From Distichodus sexfasciatus (taxonomy: Eukaryota; Chordata; Actinopteri; Characiformes; Distichodontidae), in NCBI GenBank assembly GCA_032718565.1, contig JAVGVS010000654.1, forward strand, positions 38,501-102,500: a stretch of DNA of 64,000 nucleotides. Reading direction: 5' to 3'. How positions within the stretch are numbered: the stretch's first letter is position 1; every line of letters begins with the position of its first letter. A program made the translations under genes and the position numbers. Below the pieces are notes generated by a model that ran no database searches, was not told the DNA's origin, and was given only the letters and a program-made list of their open reading frames with translations. This document shows positions 10,354-21,469 of the stretch, one piece after another.

Positions 10354-10550
10354 CATGGGGGCAATTTAGAGTAACCAATCAACTTATAAGGCATGCTTTT
10401 GGACTTCAGGAGGAAACCAGAGCACCCCAAGGACAGACACAAACTCCACAAATAAGACCCTATGTCCAACCCAGGGATCGAACCCATGACCACCTTGCTG
10501 TGAGGCGACAGCCTTCAACACCGCACCACTGTGCCGCACTATACATCGGC
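10198..10550 (-). mobile_element. SINE-C copy, near full length
   Basis: Begins ttcattcattatctgaacc and contains ggactggagccaagtgg, an internal (CA)n at 10313-10346, the caggaggaaaccagagcacc block, and the reversed tRNA head (gggatcgaacccatgaccac, ending accactgtgccgc). The sense strand is minus, with box B ggttcgatccc. The internal CA tract is usual in this family. Confidence 0.8.
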
Positions 10551-11069
10551 TTTAAAAAACGAAATGTTCACTTGTTGTGTAATACAGTATATACCACTCA
10601 CTGCTAGGTTTCATTGTAAACAGTGTTGTTTACTGTGAGATGTCAATGGTTATAAAGTTATGGTCAAATGAGCAAATCTTTTCCATCTTTTAGTTTTTAT
10701 TATTATTTATAATAAATGCTTTTTCTGAAGCTTTATATAAAATTTCAATATCTTTTTAATCCTCACATTCCAAAATATTCTGAAAAATCTACTTCAGACA
10801 AATTTTAGGTTTTCATATCTTTAAAATAAAAATCGGGTCCTCAAAACACATAAAAATGTAACACCTATCCACACACTCACATTCACACACACGATCCTTA
10901 AATGTAGCACATCATCTCCTGTCTCTCCTGATCAAGATTGATCATTATGGATTCTTCTATGATTTAAGACCACAGACCATCGATCGAGCCGAGCTCTTAT
11001 CCTTTTAATAATAGGCTCCTGTCAAACGGCGCTCACACACACACACACACACACACAACTGAATCGAAC
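10551..11069. other. AT-rich unique sequence with (CA)n
   Basis: AT-rich DNA and a short (CA)n at about 11035-11057. No coding or repeat family is recognised. Confidence 0.4.
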
Positions 11070-11660
11070 CTATCGCGAGTCCACTACGGTAGCTACACAC
11101 TGCAGCGTCAGCAGCCGTGCGACGGACAGTCGTGGACGCCATGGCAACCGCCTCCCCTCAACCCGATTGGTCCGGACGAGGCCGAATACTTTAATGTTTG
11201 CTTGAGACGGTGCAATTAACGGGCAAACACTGGAAAATTTGCATTCTGTAATTCACACAGTTTTCTCACACAGTTCTTCTTTCTTTCTCCTCCCTCCCTT
11301 CTTTTCCAATCCTCAGAGGGGCGGGAGATAGAGTGGGAAAGCGAGGGACGTAGTCGAGATGGGGGGAGGACAACTTTCAAAATAATGAATAAACATGTAA
11401 GTCTGTGCTGACAAGTCAAGGGCAAACATTAATTAATTAATGGCAAAATGTTGGAAGTGACAAGTTGGTTTAGAATATTTTGGGGCAAAAAAAATTTCAA
11501 GGCATTTAATTAAAAATATGCAAATGCTCTCTTGGTTTCCAAAGTGCAGAGCCGCTCGTTCGCTCGCTGGCGTTACGGAAATCATTTTGAACTACATTTC
11601 AATTATATTCACTCTGAGCATTTACACCCAAATAGGATGGAAGGGGGGAGGAGGGAGGAA
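11070..11660. promoter_or_regulatory. Candidate conserved noncoding / enhancer-like region
   Basis: Repeat-free, with two exact octamer (POU-type) sites: ATTTGCAT at 11237-11244 and ATGCAAAT at 11518-11525. It also has dense homeodomain cores (attaattaattaatgg at 11429-11444, catttaattaaa near 11502) and few microsatellites despite repeat-rich flanks. Octamers occur by chance, so this is only a candidate. Confidence 0.25.
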
Positions 11661-12354
11661 AGAGAGAGAGAAAAGGAAATGACTACTGTCATAGCTTTAG
11701 AAAAGGCAAACGAGGCAGATCAAATGAAAGTGTTATTAATAATAATTAAAGTTTGTGCTCCCCAGTGGAGCCGGGATTGGTTCTGATGTCGCGCTGAAAG
11801 ACAGGAGAGAAGGCCGTGCGGATGAGAAGGAGCGACGGCGGAGTGCAGCTACCCAATGTTGGCTCTTTATGTCTTTATGTTCTTCTCCTCCTCTCTGGAG
11901 ACGCCTCAAAGAGGGAGAACAAAACAATAAAAAAAATTCTCTGATGTTTTAATCATTCAGGGCGTGATAGAAAAATTTGCTCGGTCGACTTTAACGCAAC
12001 AACAGTCGGCTCAGCTCGGAGAACAGAAAAAAAGGACAAAGGAAAAGGTAAAAATGATTTTTTGAAGCGTGGGAAATTACAGGTCAGCTTTTATTACAGA
12101 CATGAGGAAAAGAGGAATCAATGAGAACGGACTCAGACGTTTATGATGAGTGGAAATACACGCGTCTTAAGTGACCGTGAGGAATTTTTCACAGAAACTG
12201 GCAAGAAAAAGCCTTGAGCACTGGGGTTTAGAAAGGCTGAAATTTGTTAATAAGTAACGTTGATGAAGAAAAATTATCAGTGAAAAGTTGTGTGAAGCTG
12301 CTTGTGAGTAGAAGTAGCTAAGCTACAGCCAAGCTACCGTTTTAATATGTAGAT
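11661..12354. other. Unique sequence
   Basis: Purine-rich patch at 11641-11680, otherwise ordinary DNA. Several short open frames lack any recognisable domain. Confidence 0.4.
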
Positions 12355-12480
12355 ATCTATAGGGATGCACGATAATATCGGAATTATAGAAGAATCGGCT
12401 GATAATTGCTGGCCGTTATTTTCCAAACGATATTTTATGATGCTTTTATGGTACGTTGGTAAGGTGGTACTTGTGCCAAA
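12355..12480. mobile_element. DNA-transposon fragment (gatgcacgataatatcgg type)
   Basis: Starts tagggatgcacgataatatc, a phrase I recall at the end of widespread fish hAT-like elements. Only one end is seen. Confidence 0.35.
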
Positions 12481-12544
12481 CATGTCCAAAATCTGAGGTG
12501 AGTTTTTTATACAGCCCACGTCTTTTGTCTTACAATGTATGGCA

Positions 12545-12635
12545 TTATTTTTGTGCCAAAATTCTGAGCACGCAGTGGAACATTCCCTAGCAAAATATCT
12601 TGTCTTTTCACGCTTAACTCCGCCTAAATTTTTTA
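12545..12635 (+). repeat. Partial third copy of the palindrome arm
   Basis: Reads atttttgtgccaaaattctg then agcaaaatatcttgtctttt and cacgcttaact, matching the order of blocks in the right arm at 13140-13225. Confidence 0.6.
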
Positions 12636-12830
12636 AAAATAACTAAATTGCGTGTTTGCATCACTTAGCGAATTTGAGCTCGCATGTGGGCTGTGTCCCA
12701 AACCACGTAGTGCCGCACTTAATAGTATGGTAGGTAAGGCACTCTCATTATACTTTTCTTTGTGGTAGTATGCATCTCAGGAAATAGCCGGGGTTGTAGC
12801 TTAACGGCTCTCTGTGCACTCGGGACGCTA

Positions 12831-13236
12831 CCGACTGCCCCAGTTGAGCATGTAAAGACAAGATATTTTGCTCTCCAAAGTTTCAATGCACGCTTAAATT
12901 TTTGGCACAAAAATAGTGCCAAGTCAAGCGAGCGTGAAAGCAGAGTCGAGCGAGTCGAGCGAGGGCGGAGCATTTCAAGCGTAGTGCACAACATTTTAAG
13001 AAAAAGTCACTTCTCACCCTATGTGGTGTCCCAAGTCAAATAGGGTGCGTGACTCTACCTAGTGCACATGGAGAGCCACACATACCCTGTTTGACTTGTT
13101 GTGCGCTGCACTCGAAATGCTCTGCCCTCGCTCGACCCTGCTTTCACGCTCGCTTGACTTGGCACTATTTTCAGCGTGCAGTGAAACTTTGGAGAGCAAA
13201 ATATCTTGTCTTTAGGTGCTTAACTGGGGCAGTCGG
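12831..13236. repeat. Large imperfect palindrome
   Basis: Left arm from ccgactgccccagtt through agacaagatattttgctctc, tagtgccaagtcaagcgagc and gggcggagcatttc is answered in reverse complement by the right arm (gaaatgctctgccctcgctc, cgcttgacttggcactattt, gagcaaaatatcttgtcttt, aactggggcagtcgg). The inner ends also pair (tcaaatagggt at 13036-13046, accctgtttga at 13084-13094), leaving a spacer of about 40 bp. The outermost bases are the first bases of SINE-A heads, so the duplication may have arisen next to a SINE. Confidence 0.8.
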
Positions 13237-13442
13237 TTGCAAAACGGTTAAGCAATTGGCCCTGTGATCGGAATGTTGGCAGTACCACTGAGGTACCAGC
13301 AAGGTACCAACTCCTAGCACTGCTCCCTGGGCGTTGACATAAAAACACTGCCCACTGCTCCTTGATTGATGGGTCAAATTCAGAGGTCAAATTTGGTTTT
13401 GGTGCACAGTGTTGCTCTGTGTTCACGATGACAAAATAACCG
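13226..13442 (+). mobile_element. SINE-A copy
   Basis: Head ggggcagtcggttgcaaaac overlaps the end of the palindrome. Then come gtaccactgaggtacc, cactgctcc and atgggtcaaattcagaggtc. The box B bases are deleted between gatcggaatgttgg and cagtaccactg, so this copy is unlikely to be transcribed by polymerase III. Confidence 0.7.
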
Positions 13443-14336
13443 TTCCTCCCTCAGGACAAACATGAAATTTGGTCGTTTAACATAGCTATGTCATGTAGTT
13501 ATTTCCACATTTTGTGGTTATCTTTACAGATAAATCAGATATAACGTTGAGGAGTGCGTTCTTCTGACCTGCGATGCGCACTCCCAGTCCCTCACTAAGA
13601 CTTTCTGCCCTGGTGTGTTGCTGCTGGAGAGCGCAGGCGGGCGATGTGAGTGACGGCGCGTGGCGAGACTGCAATTAAAGGCTCTCACTGCCTGACAGCA
13701 GCCCCAAACCGGAGGAGTGGGAGCGAGGCTTCATGGGAATGTCAATAGCTAATGGCTACCACCCCCGATCGCTACATCCCCCTCCCGCCAAACGCTAACC
13801 CCCCCCAACAACGACCCCTGTCATCTCACACGCTAGCTAGCACGGCAACCGCTAACAGCACACGTTAGAGTACGGCCCAGGCCCTGAAGAGCCAATCAGG
13901 AACAACATGTGAGTGTGTGTGTGTGTGTGGGTGGGTGCGTGGGTGTGGCAGAGTGTAAGAGTGGTCTCTTTCAACCTTTAAAACAAACTCGGATGGATTA
14001 ATCAGCATTTTTTTTGCCTTTATTCGCTTGAAGTCGCTTGTGCGATATGAACACGTAGCACTCCTGGAGACTCATTTATATGTCATTCTCGCGTTGTACT
14101 TCTTACATTTTGTGCAGCAAAACAAAATAAAAACTTGCAAGGTAAACAAAAAGAACAGCTGCAAAAAAAATCCAAAGTAAAAACTATATATTGGGCAACA
14201 AAGAACATTATAAAAATGATAAAACTGCAGTATTTTACTGTAAATATCAAATACTATGCACTTGCAGTAAAAATACGAATACAATCATGTCCGGCAATGC
14301 GTAATTACAGCTAGTATTATATGGTAATATAATATG
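13443..14336. other. Unique sequence with (GT)n
   Basis: Includes a C-rich patch (accccccccaacaacg near 13800), a GT run at 13912-13929, and an AT-rich stretch at 14085-14290. No gene recognised. Confidence 0.4.
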
Positions 14337-15195
14337 GTGGGTATCGATTTAGACCCGCTTCTAATTGATCGATTCCATTGGAACTGTACACCTCCAATTT
14401 GATCGATTCTTCTTAATGATTCTCTCATTTCACAGCACAACGTTTTCCCTCAGTTTTGCGTCGTGGTTCATTACGTCACACTCTCTGCTACTTGTCCTTC
14501 AACCACAAGGAATCATGACACAAAAATGATATGTAAACACACACGCTGCGTTTGTTAGCGCACACGACTCTCACAGGGAAGTCCAACACTCACTAAAAGC
14601 TTCCAGTTCGGTTAAATCTTCCCATTTATTACAGACAAAACGTATATTTTAGCTGATAAACAACAACAACCAGCGTTCTACTCGCTGTTCAGACATTTAC
14701 TTGATATTTATTTATTCCTGACGCGTCCACAGCACTATTGTGTCGCGGCTCTCATATGGAACGGCCTCATGACAAAAATGTACTTGTCTCCCAGAAATGA
14801 ATCAAAAATCAGTTATAGGCCAAAATGAGTCCAAATGCTCAAAAATTGCCAAAACTTCAGTATTTCTTCATTTTTTCATTAATCAGAATTTTTTTTCATT
14901 CTATAATGTTAGAGTAAAAAAGAAATATATTCTATATCCAGATGGATTCCAAATGAATAAAGAAGTGTTTCCACCTGCACTAACCTTATTTTTCTTCATA
15001 GTACTAAGCTATAGAATGTCTCTGCATAATAACAACTCTGAATATGAATATGAACGTGTTCATGTTCACAGTCTTGTGCAGACATTATTCAAAAAACTAC
15101 TCAGGAATCGATAAGAGAATTGATAAGGAATTGGATTAATAGGCAGAATTGAAAATGGCACCGATATTGATCACATCTGATCATTTCCCACCCCT
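14337..15195. mobile_element. Probable non-autonomous DNA transposon (hAT-like)
   Basis: Left end ggtgggtatcgatttagacc and right end ...atttcccacccctag share a short inverted terminus. Both subterminal regions carry repeated gatcgatt / aatcgataag phrases in opposite orientation. About 860 bp. The 105-codon frame inside (14797-15114) has no recognisable domain. Target duplication not resolved. Confidence 0.4.
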
Positions 15196-16002
15196 AGTTA
15201 TTACAGTGAATTCTTTTGCAGTGTAGATTTGCCTTAAGCCGTCAGTACTACAGTACATTCTAACAGCACAACGGCAGAACATTTATGCGTCAGACATATT
15301 AGACATCGGAACTAACGTGGAAACATTGGCTCAGATTAGTATTCCGGCGGAGTTAACCCCCGAGGGGAAGTGTTATGTTACGGTGTGTGCGTAAGCGTGG
15401 GTGTCAGTGTGTGTAAGCGGGGGGAGGGAGTGTGTACTTTTTCATTGACTGTTAGTCTCTGACAAGCATACCAACATGCAGTGCAAACAGTGATGCTGCT
15501 GAAACTTATATATGCCCAAATTATATCTATATTTATCATCGTGATATATATCATATCTTTCTGCCTTTATTTCTGTCATTGAGCATGGTATACTCATTTA
15601 GAACTAAAACAAACTGATGCTACAAAACAGAAATAATGGTAATTTGGGACAGTGTGATGACATTGTCGAATCTGTGCAGGTGAGTGAGAATTAACTTCAC
15701 ACTGCAGTCATTTGGTAACAGAGAGTTGTCATGTCCACACTCAGCAGGGAACCACATACACACTGTCGTCTTTGCTATATTGTGTTAGTTGTCAAGGTGA
15801 CATGAAATGTTATATGCCAGATCAGCATGCAATCAGTCATAAAACACACACACTGCATGTTAATCTGATTTTCTTATACGATCATTAAAGCAGCACTCCT
15901 CAGAAATTTGCGTTAAATATTGGAATTACGTTTTTGTTCTTGTTGAACACTTTAGCATCATAGGTTTAGTTCTGGTTTAATTATTTATTTTAAATGACCG
16001 TT
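15196..16002. other. Unique sequence
   Basis: Ordinary AT-rich DNA. No coding or repeat family is recognised. Confidence 0.4.
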
Positions 16003-16203
16003 TATTTGTTATTGTGAACACAGCACAGCACAACACACACGACCCATCCATGAAGGAGAAGAGGGCAGCTTTTTTGGCAGTGCTTGGGGACGTACGGTAC
16101 CTTGCTCATGAGTACCTCAGTGGTACCTTTACCTGTCCAGGACTTGAACCAGCAACCCTATGATCACAGGCCCAACTGCCTAACCATTACACTGCCAACT
16201 GCT
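16003..16203 (-). mobile_element. SINE-A copy
   Basis: Tail ttattgtgaacacagcacag, then cccatccatgaaggag, gtaccttgctcatgagtacc, reversed box B ggacttgaacc, and the end taaccattacactgccaact. Confidence 0.75.
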
Positions 16204-16320
16204 GCAGCTCCTCACTTTGTGGAGTACAGTGGTGTTTAGTACTTTGCATTTTATTGTACTTTATTGTGCACTTTATTATTTTGTGTACCTTGTGTTTAGA
16301 ACTGTTCATAAGAAGAATTT

Positions 16321-16546
16321 GTGACCCTCCATGGCAAAACCAGTCGCTTTCACAAATCAATTGTGTTTTCATGAAAGGGCATAAATCAAGCTTCAAAACA
16401 ATACCTATATCGAATGAATCGGACGACATATGACTGAGATATCAACATTCAAAGGAGTCGGGTTTCTCCTGTCACGCCAAGTGAGAAACGGAGAAATCTG
16501 CCTTTGAAGTTGACTATCGACGTAGCACTCACAGAGGCTTGGTGCG
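16321..16546 (+). mobile_element. Truncated copy of the GTGACCC transposon family (copy A)
   Basis: Starts gtgaccctccatggcaaaac, then follows copy B (34930) closely through gagtcgggtttctcctgtca and gaaatctgcctttgaagttg. It stops at cttggtgcggt, where SINE-A sequence begins. The right third and right terminal repeat are missing. Confidence 0.85.
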
Positions 16547-16735
16547 GTTAGGGTTAGGGCTGGTAAAGTTACCACTGAGGTATTCATGAGCAAGGTACCA
16601 TCCCCAAGCACTGCTCCCTGGACTTGTTAGCTGCCCACTGCTCCTTCACGGATGGGTCAAATGCAGAGGTCACATTTCGTTGTGGTGCACTGTGTGCTGT
16701 GGTGTGTTCACAATGACAAATAATCACTCACATTC
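16547..16735 (+). mobile_element. SINE-A copy, joined to copy A
   Basis: Begins tagggttagggctggtaaag, so box B is lost. Continues gtattcatgagcaaggtacc, atgggtcaaatgcagaggtc, and a well-preserved tail ending aatcactcac. The tail half is one of the best in the window. Confidence 0.75.
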
Positions 16736-17104
16736 ACATTTTGTCTCCTTCGGCCCACTGTTACTCTACTCCACGCTGTCATGCTGTGTTTGTGCTTCCT
16801 ACCGAAAAGATTTCAGGTTGTTGTTTTGTGGCCATCAAGCCCAGTTTTGTTTTGGATTTAAATGAAGAGCTTGCATTGGTGCCACTGTCTCCTGCATCCT
16901 GCTAATGTACAATGTGACCTGCGCACATTTTATTGGATGCCTGTTTGTGTAAAACATTAGGTCATAGAGATTTCTTCAATTTCTACAATATGGTCCTATA
17001 TAAATATAATGAATACATTTATTTAAATCTTGAATGAGGCCCAATATTACCATCTTTCAAGATTAACACTTACATTTACAGGATTTATAAGATAGAGGGA
17101 CAAT
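16736..17104. other. Unique sequence
   Basis: Ordinary DNA, no gene or repeat recognised. Confidence 0.4.
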
Positions 17105-17212
17105 TAGGGAGTTGCGTCCATGATTGGAGGGGTCACTGGTTCATGTCCCAGACCAGTAAAGGTACCACTGGGGTACTCAAGTGTAAGGTACTGTCCCCAA
17201 TCACTCACTTAA
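17105..17212 (+). mobile_element. SINE-A head fragment
   Basis: Reads attagggagttgcgtccatg, box B ggttcatgtccc, then gaccagtaaaggtaccactg. It ends near ccccaatcactcac, so the middle is deleted and the tail is directly joined. Confidence 0.65.
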
Positions 17213-17215
17213 AAA

Positions 17216-17375
17216 ATCCCCTTCTCCAGACACTTTTTTGTGACTTCCTAATTACAGAGACAGTCTCTCTGCAGCAATTTAGGGTTAAGGGTCTTCCTCA
17301 GGGGGCCAGTGGTGGTAGATCTATAGATGCTGGATTTGAACCTATGACTGTTTGGTCCTTTTAGACCGTGAGCCT
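17216..17375 (-). mobile_element. SINE-B fragment
   Basis: Contains agacagtctctctgcagcaa, agggttaagggtcttcctca and the reversed box B ggatttgaacctatgac, ending near the reversed A box. It directly follows the SINE-A fragment. Confidence 0.6.
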
Positions 17376-18929
17376 CGTGCAAGGACTGTTCTTGCGTCTA
17401 GAAAATGTGCATGAATTTCTCATTCTTTTTGGTCTTTCATGAAAAATTTTGCCCTGTTTTTGTTTAGATCCCAACAGAAGACTTATGCTGACAATGTGTA
17501 TGAGTATGAAAGCAGTCAAATCTGATGGCTGATGAAGGTTCGTGAAAGTCTAACACACTGTGAATGGCAACAGATGTCCGCCGTTTTCCCAACGGTGTGT
17601 AAGTACAGAGCAGGTGTTCCTAATTAAATGTCATGCCGACAAATCTATAGACGTTAAACATGCCACACTTGACAGCAGGAGACTTTGAAAGACACTACAG
17701 CGTTTCGTTTTGTGCTCAGGCTAATGGTGTTTTTGAGAGAATCGTGACTTCAAAAATCAGTGTTACCCCTTTTTCCCTTTCATTGAACACCACCACTCCA
17801 TCTCCAATCTATTTCGCACGTTGTTGTTTTCAGCCTTTTAGTGCAATTCTTCTAAACGGCTTCTCTCCTGGGGCAGTCCTCTCCTCCTACAGGTCTCTAC
17901 CCTCACTCGTTCTCTCTCTCTCTTTCTCTCCCGCTGCTCTAAAAACATAAGGGATTTGCAGCAAACGCCTTCAGTATTAGCAGCTTTTGAATTGATGTGG
18001 TCAGTTGCCTTTCTCCCTCCTTTTATCTCTCTCGCTTTCAGAGAAAAGAACAAATCTTACACGAGGGCTCGTTGAGACCTTTTTAATCTGTGTATTGTGT
18101 ATTGTATGTATTCATCCATTCATTTTTCAGATTAAAACATATTTTAAAAATGTCTATTTTTAAAATAAATTATATAATTTTTTTTTATTGCCTGTAGTCG
18201 CATTGTGCGTTTTCCAAATATTGAACTATAATTATCAACAAATACGTCTAACAATAACTGTAATTGTTCTAATTCTTAACACATAAATTAATATATAAAA
18301 ATAAAATCAATACAATTAATTTAAATGTATTTTGAAATATACAGGCAACGTAAGCACTGGCTATATTTGTGGGATAATATGTATAATATATTATAAAATA
18401 TAACCGTCAATGTATATTTACAAATATAAAACATTTATACATACATACATATTATATAGCTAAATATGTATTAGAAATATTCTATATAAATATTGTGCAT
18501 ATATTGTTTGTTTCAATACCATACATTGCAATAAACTGTAATGTATTTATACTTTTCCCATAAGCTGAGATAGAGATGGAGCGTGTGCTCATGATTAAGT
18601 AGTGAGCAGCACGCTGGCTGCTGGGAGGGAGGAGAAGCTCTCAAGATCAGACCTCAGCTGATCAGATCACAATCTAATCTCCTCTTTTTATCTTCCTCAG
18701 CGAGGTCTGGTAGATGAAGGAGGAAACACTGTTCTGTGAGTAAAAGGTGGAGGTGGGAGGAGCACTTTTTCTGGAGCAATGACACTGTCAGCGCTAATGC
18801 TGCAGCGATGAAGATTAGACTTTTTCTGGAAGGCGAAAATGACGTAATGTAGATTTGACCTGGACTGTGCAGAAATGGGTTGAATGTGGCGGTACTGGAG
18901 GGTCAGAAGTGAATACAGTACCACACACT
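17376..18929. other. Unique sequence, AT-rich in the middle
   Basis: Includes a CT patch at 17914-17932 and an AT-rich stretch at about 18090-18560 with many TATA and ATTT runs. No gene or repeat family is recognised. Confidence 0.4.
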
Positions 18930-19106
18930 GCATTACAATGAAATGTGACCTCTGCATTTGACCCATCCATGAATGAGAAATGGGCAACGCCTGGGGAGCA
19001 GTGCTTAGGAATGGTACCTTGCTCATGGGTACCTCTGTGGTACCTTTACCAGTCTGGGATTTGAACCAGCCATCCACCAGTTTATGGAGGCAAGTCCCTA
19101 ACCATT
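18930..19106 (-). mobile_element. SINE-A copy that heads a tandem array
   Basis: Has tgacctctgcatttgaccca, ggggagcagtgcttagg, gtaccttgctcatgggtacc and the reversed box B gggatttgaacc. Its reversed head (ctaaccattacaccattata) passes directly into the array at 19107-19990. Confidence 0.7.
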
Positions 19107-19990
19107 ACACCATTATACCACCACTGCCTCAGTGGTACCTTTACCCAGTCCTTCCTACTGTTACCCCATCACTGTCTGAGTGGTACCTTTACCAGTCTGG
19201 GATTTGAACCAATGACCCTCTGATCATGGGGCAATTCCCTAACCGTTATACCATTACGCCACCACTGCCTCAGTGGTACCTTTACCTGGTACTTTTCACT
19301 GTTACACCATCACTTCCTGATTGGCTCCTTTACCAGTCCGGACTTTGAACCAATGACCCTCTGATCATGGGGGCAACTCCTTAACCGTTACACCATTACA
19401 CCACTACAGCCTCAGTGGTACCTTTCCCGTACTTCCTATTGTTACACCACCACTGCCTGACTGGTACCTTTACCAGTTCGGAATTTGAACTAATTGCCTT
19501 CTGATCGTGGGCCAACTCCCTGACTATTACACCATTACACCACCACTGTCTCAATGAGGGACTTCAACTGGCAACCATCCAAACATGGAGGCAACTTCCC
19601 AAGTGTAAAGGTCTCACGGTCCTTGTCTCAATGGTACCTTTTCCAGTCCGGGATTTGAATCATCGACCTTTCAATAACAGCAGGCAACTCTTTAATTATT
19701 ACACTGTTACACTACCACTGCTGCTGATCCAGGGTTTGAACCGGCGACACTCTGATCATGGGGGACATTGAGAGTCCTAGAAATGGGGGGTAAGTCCCTA
19801 ATTGTTACACTACCACTGCCTCAGTGGTACCTTTACTAGTCCAGACTTTGAAGTATCAACCTTCTAATCATGGGAGACATTTACCGGTCTGGAAATGGGG
19901 GAAACCCCCCAACTGTTACACTACCACTTGTTTCTGTTTGGACTTTAAACCGGTCATGGATGGAACTCCCTAACCATTACACTACAAGTG
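19107..19990 (-). repeat. Tandem array built from the SINE-A tRNA-like head
   Basis: Units of about 140 bp repeat the segment ggtacctttaccagtctggg - tttgaaccaatgaccctctg - cctaaccgttacaccattac. The clearest three start near 19183, 19325 and 19465; later units (about 19630, 19725, 19820, 19925) are more divergent. Each unit keeps a box-B-like core. SINE tails are absent, so this is local tandem amplification rather than repeated insertion. Confidence 0.8.
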
Positions 19991-20825
19991 TTCTCACTGC
20001 ATAGGAGGGCCTGGAATTCCAACCTTGTCTAACTATGTGATGGAGCTCAGAGAAACCAGTAGTGCCTCAAAGCTACATGGAGACTTTACAGACTAACTTT
20101 GAAGACAATAAATTAACATTAGAGCTGGAAAGGCATCAACACACAAGGACAGCGCTGAGATCCTTAATGAAATGACGTCACATGGCTTTTCACCTCCTTC
20201 TCTCCATCTCTCTCTCTTTCTTTTTGTCTTTCTCTCAGGCTCTCTCTTATAGGGCAGCCTTCAGTAGCTCTCTGGCAGGCTCCGGGCTTGCCGCAGGGCC
20301 TCTGTGTATGTGAGTGTATGAGTATGTGTGTGTAAGAGAGTTCTGCATGAAGCACAAGGGAGGCTCAGAGCAGCTTGCTGCACTAAGCTAGGAGGACACG
20401 TATATACACACACACACACACACACACTTCCAAACACTCATACACCCAGAGGTATCCCATGGCAGACAAAGCAACCTCGAGAGCCGAGCTTGAATTCAAC
20501 AACAACTGACACGCATACGCAGCTCGCATCGGGCGACCTTTTCGTGCAGGAGACCTGGGATCAGCCGTGGAGGGGTGGGGGTGCAGTAGGGTGGGAGGGA
20601 ATGACAGTGTTGACGGCGTTGACGGGGTCGTAGGGGGAAAGGTGCGGGGCTTCATCATCAGAAAGCAGGGGCGGTGTGACCGGAGCGGGATGATGGAGGG
20701 GCGAGATGCAACCATCTTTCCAAAGACATGTAAAGTGCAGCCTAATCTGAAGCAAGTATGTTTGCATGTCAGTCTTTACTTTTTGTGACCGTGGGACTGT
20801 CAGTTTGTGGGAATCTGTGAAGTAG
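19991..20825. other. Unique sequence with CT and CA patches
   Basis: CT-rich patch at 20185-20250, (CA)n at about 20405-20427, G-rich patch at 20565-20610. No gene recognised. Confidence 0.4.
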
Positions 20826-20935
20826 GGGTGTAATGACACATCAATTTGCATTGGTACATTGCTTTAATGATCAACAAGCTCATAGCATCGATCGAAAATG
20901 TAAACTTTGATGAGTGGAATGCAGTGGTTCTGAGC
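20826..20935. mobile_element. Fragment of the aggggtgtaaYgac DNA element
   Basis: Starts taggggtgtaatgacacatc and continues with gatcgaaaatg, resembling the left end of the element at 32098. Confidence 0.35.
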
Positions 20936-20939
20936 AGGA

Positions 20940-21058
20940 TGGATTCTTGTGTCCTACAACACGCTTGGGGATGGAACCTTGCCTCAGTGGTACCTTTACT
21001 GGTCTTGGGATTCGTACCAGCGACCTTCCATTTCTGGGGTGAACCCTCTAAAAACTGG
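20940..21058 (-). mobile_element. SINE-A fragment
   Basis: Has cttggggatggaaccttgcc, tcagtggtacctttactggt and the reversed box B gggattcgtacc. Both ends are missing. Confidence 0.6.
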
Positions 21059-21077
21059 AGGAGGAGGTTATGCTAAA

Positions 21078-21246
21078 CAAATGCCCCATTTAGATGGCAT
21101 TTATCAACTTCCATTTCCACTCCGTTACAGAGACAGTTGCCCTGGAACAACTTGCCATTAAGGGTCTTCCTCAAGAGCCCAAATGGTGAAAGGAAAGATC
21201 TGGATTTGAACCTACAACCTGTTGGCATAAACCATTAGACTACCAC
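21078..21246 (-). mobile_element. SINE-B copy
   Basis: Reads gttacagagacagttgccct, taagggtcttcctcaagagc, reversed box B ggatttgaacctacaacc and accattagactaccactgc. Same family as 17216-17375. Confidence 0.65.
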
Positions 21247-21270
21247 TGCTCTGTAGCTGATCTTGCAATT

Positions 21271-21469
21271 GTGAGTGAGTGATTGTCATTGTGAACACAG
21301 CACAATGAATTGTGACCCATTTGACACATCCGTGAAGGAGCAGTGGGGCAGCGCCCGGGGAGCGGTGCTTGGGAACGGTACCTCAGTGGTAACTTTACCA
21401 GTCCTGGATTCGAACCTGTGACCTCCTGAACACAGGGCAAACACTCTACTGTTATGCCAACAACTGCCC
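21271..21469 (-). mobile_element. SINE-A copy
   Basis: Runs from gtgagtgagtgattgtcatt to caacaactgcccc with the usual blocks and reversed box B ggattcgaacc. A short deletion removes the ttgctcatgagt block. Confidence 0.75.

Noticed and set aside
14797..15114. 105-codon frame as part of a transposase
   Set aside because: No catalytic or DNA-binding motif is visible, and the composition is AT-rich like the rest of the element.
16547..16560. ttagggttaggg as interstitial telomere repeat
   Set aside because: Only two units, explained by the SINE-A head phrase gttaggg at a breakpoint.
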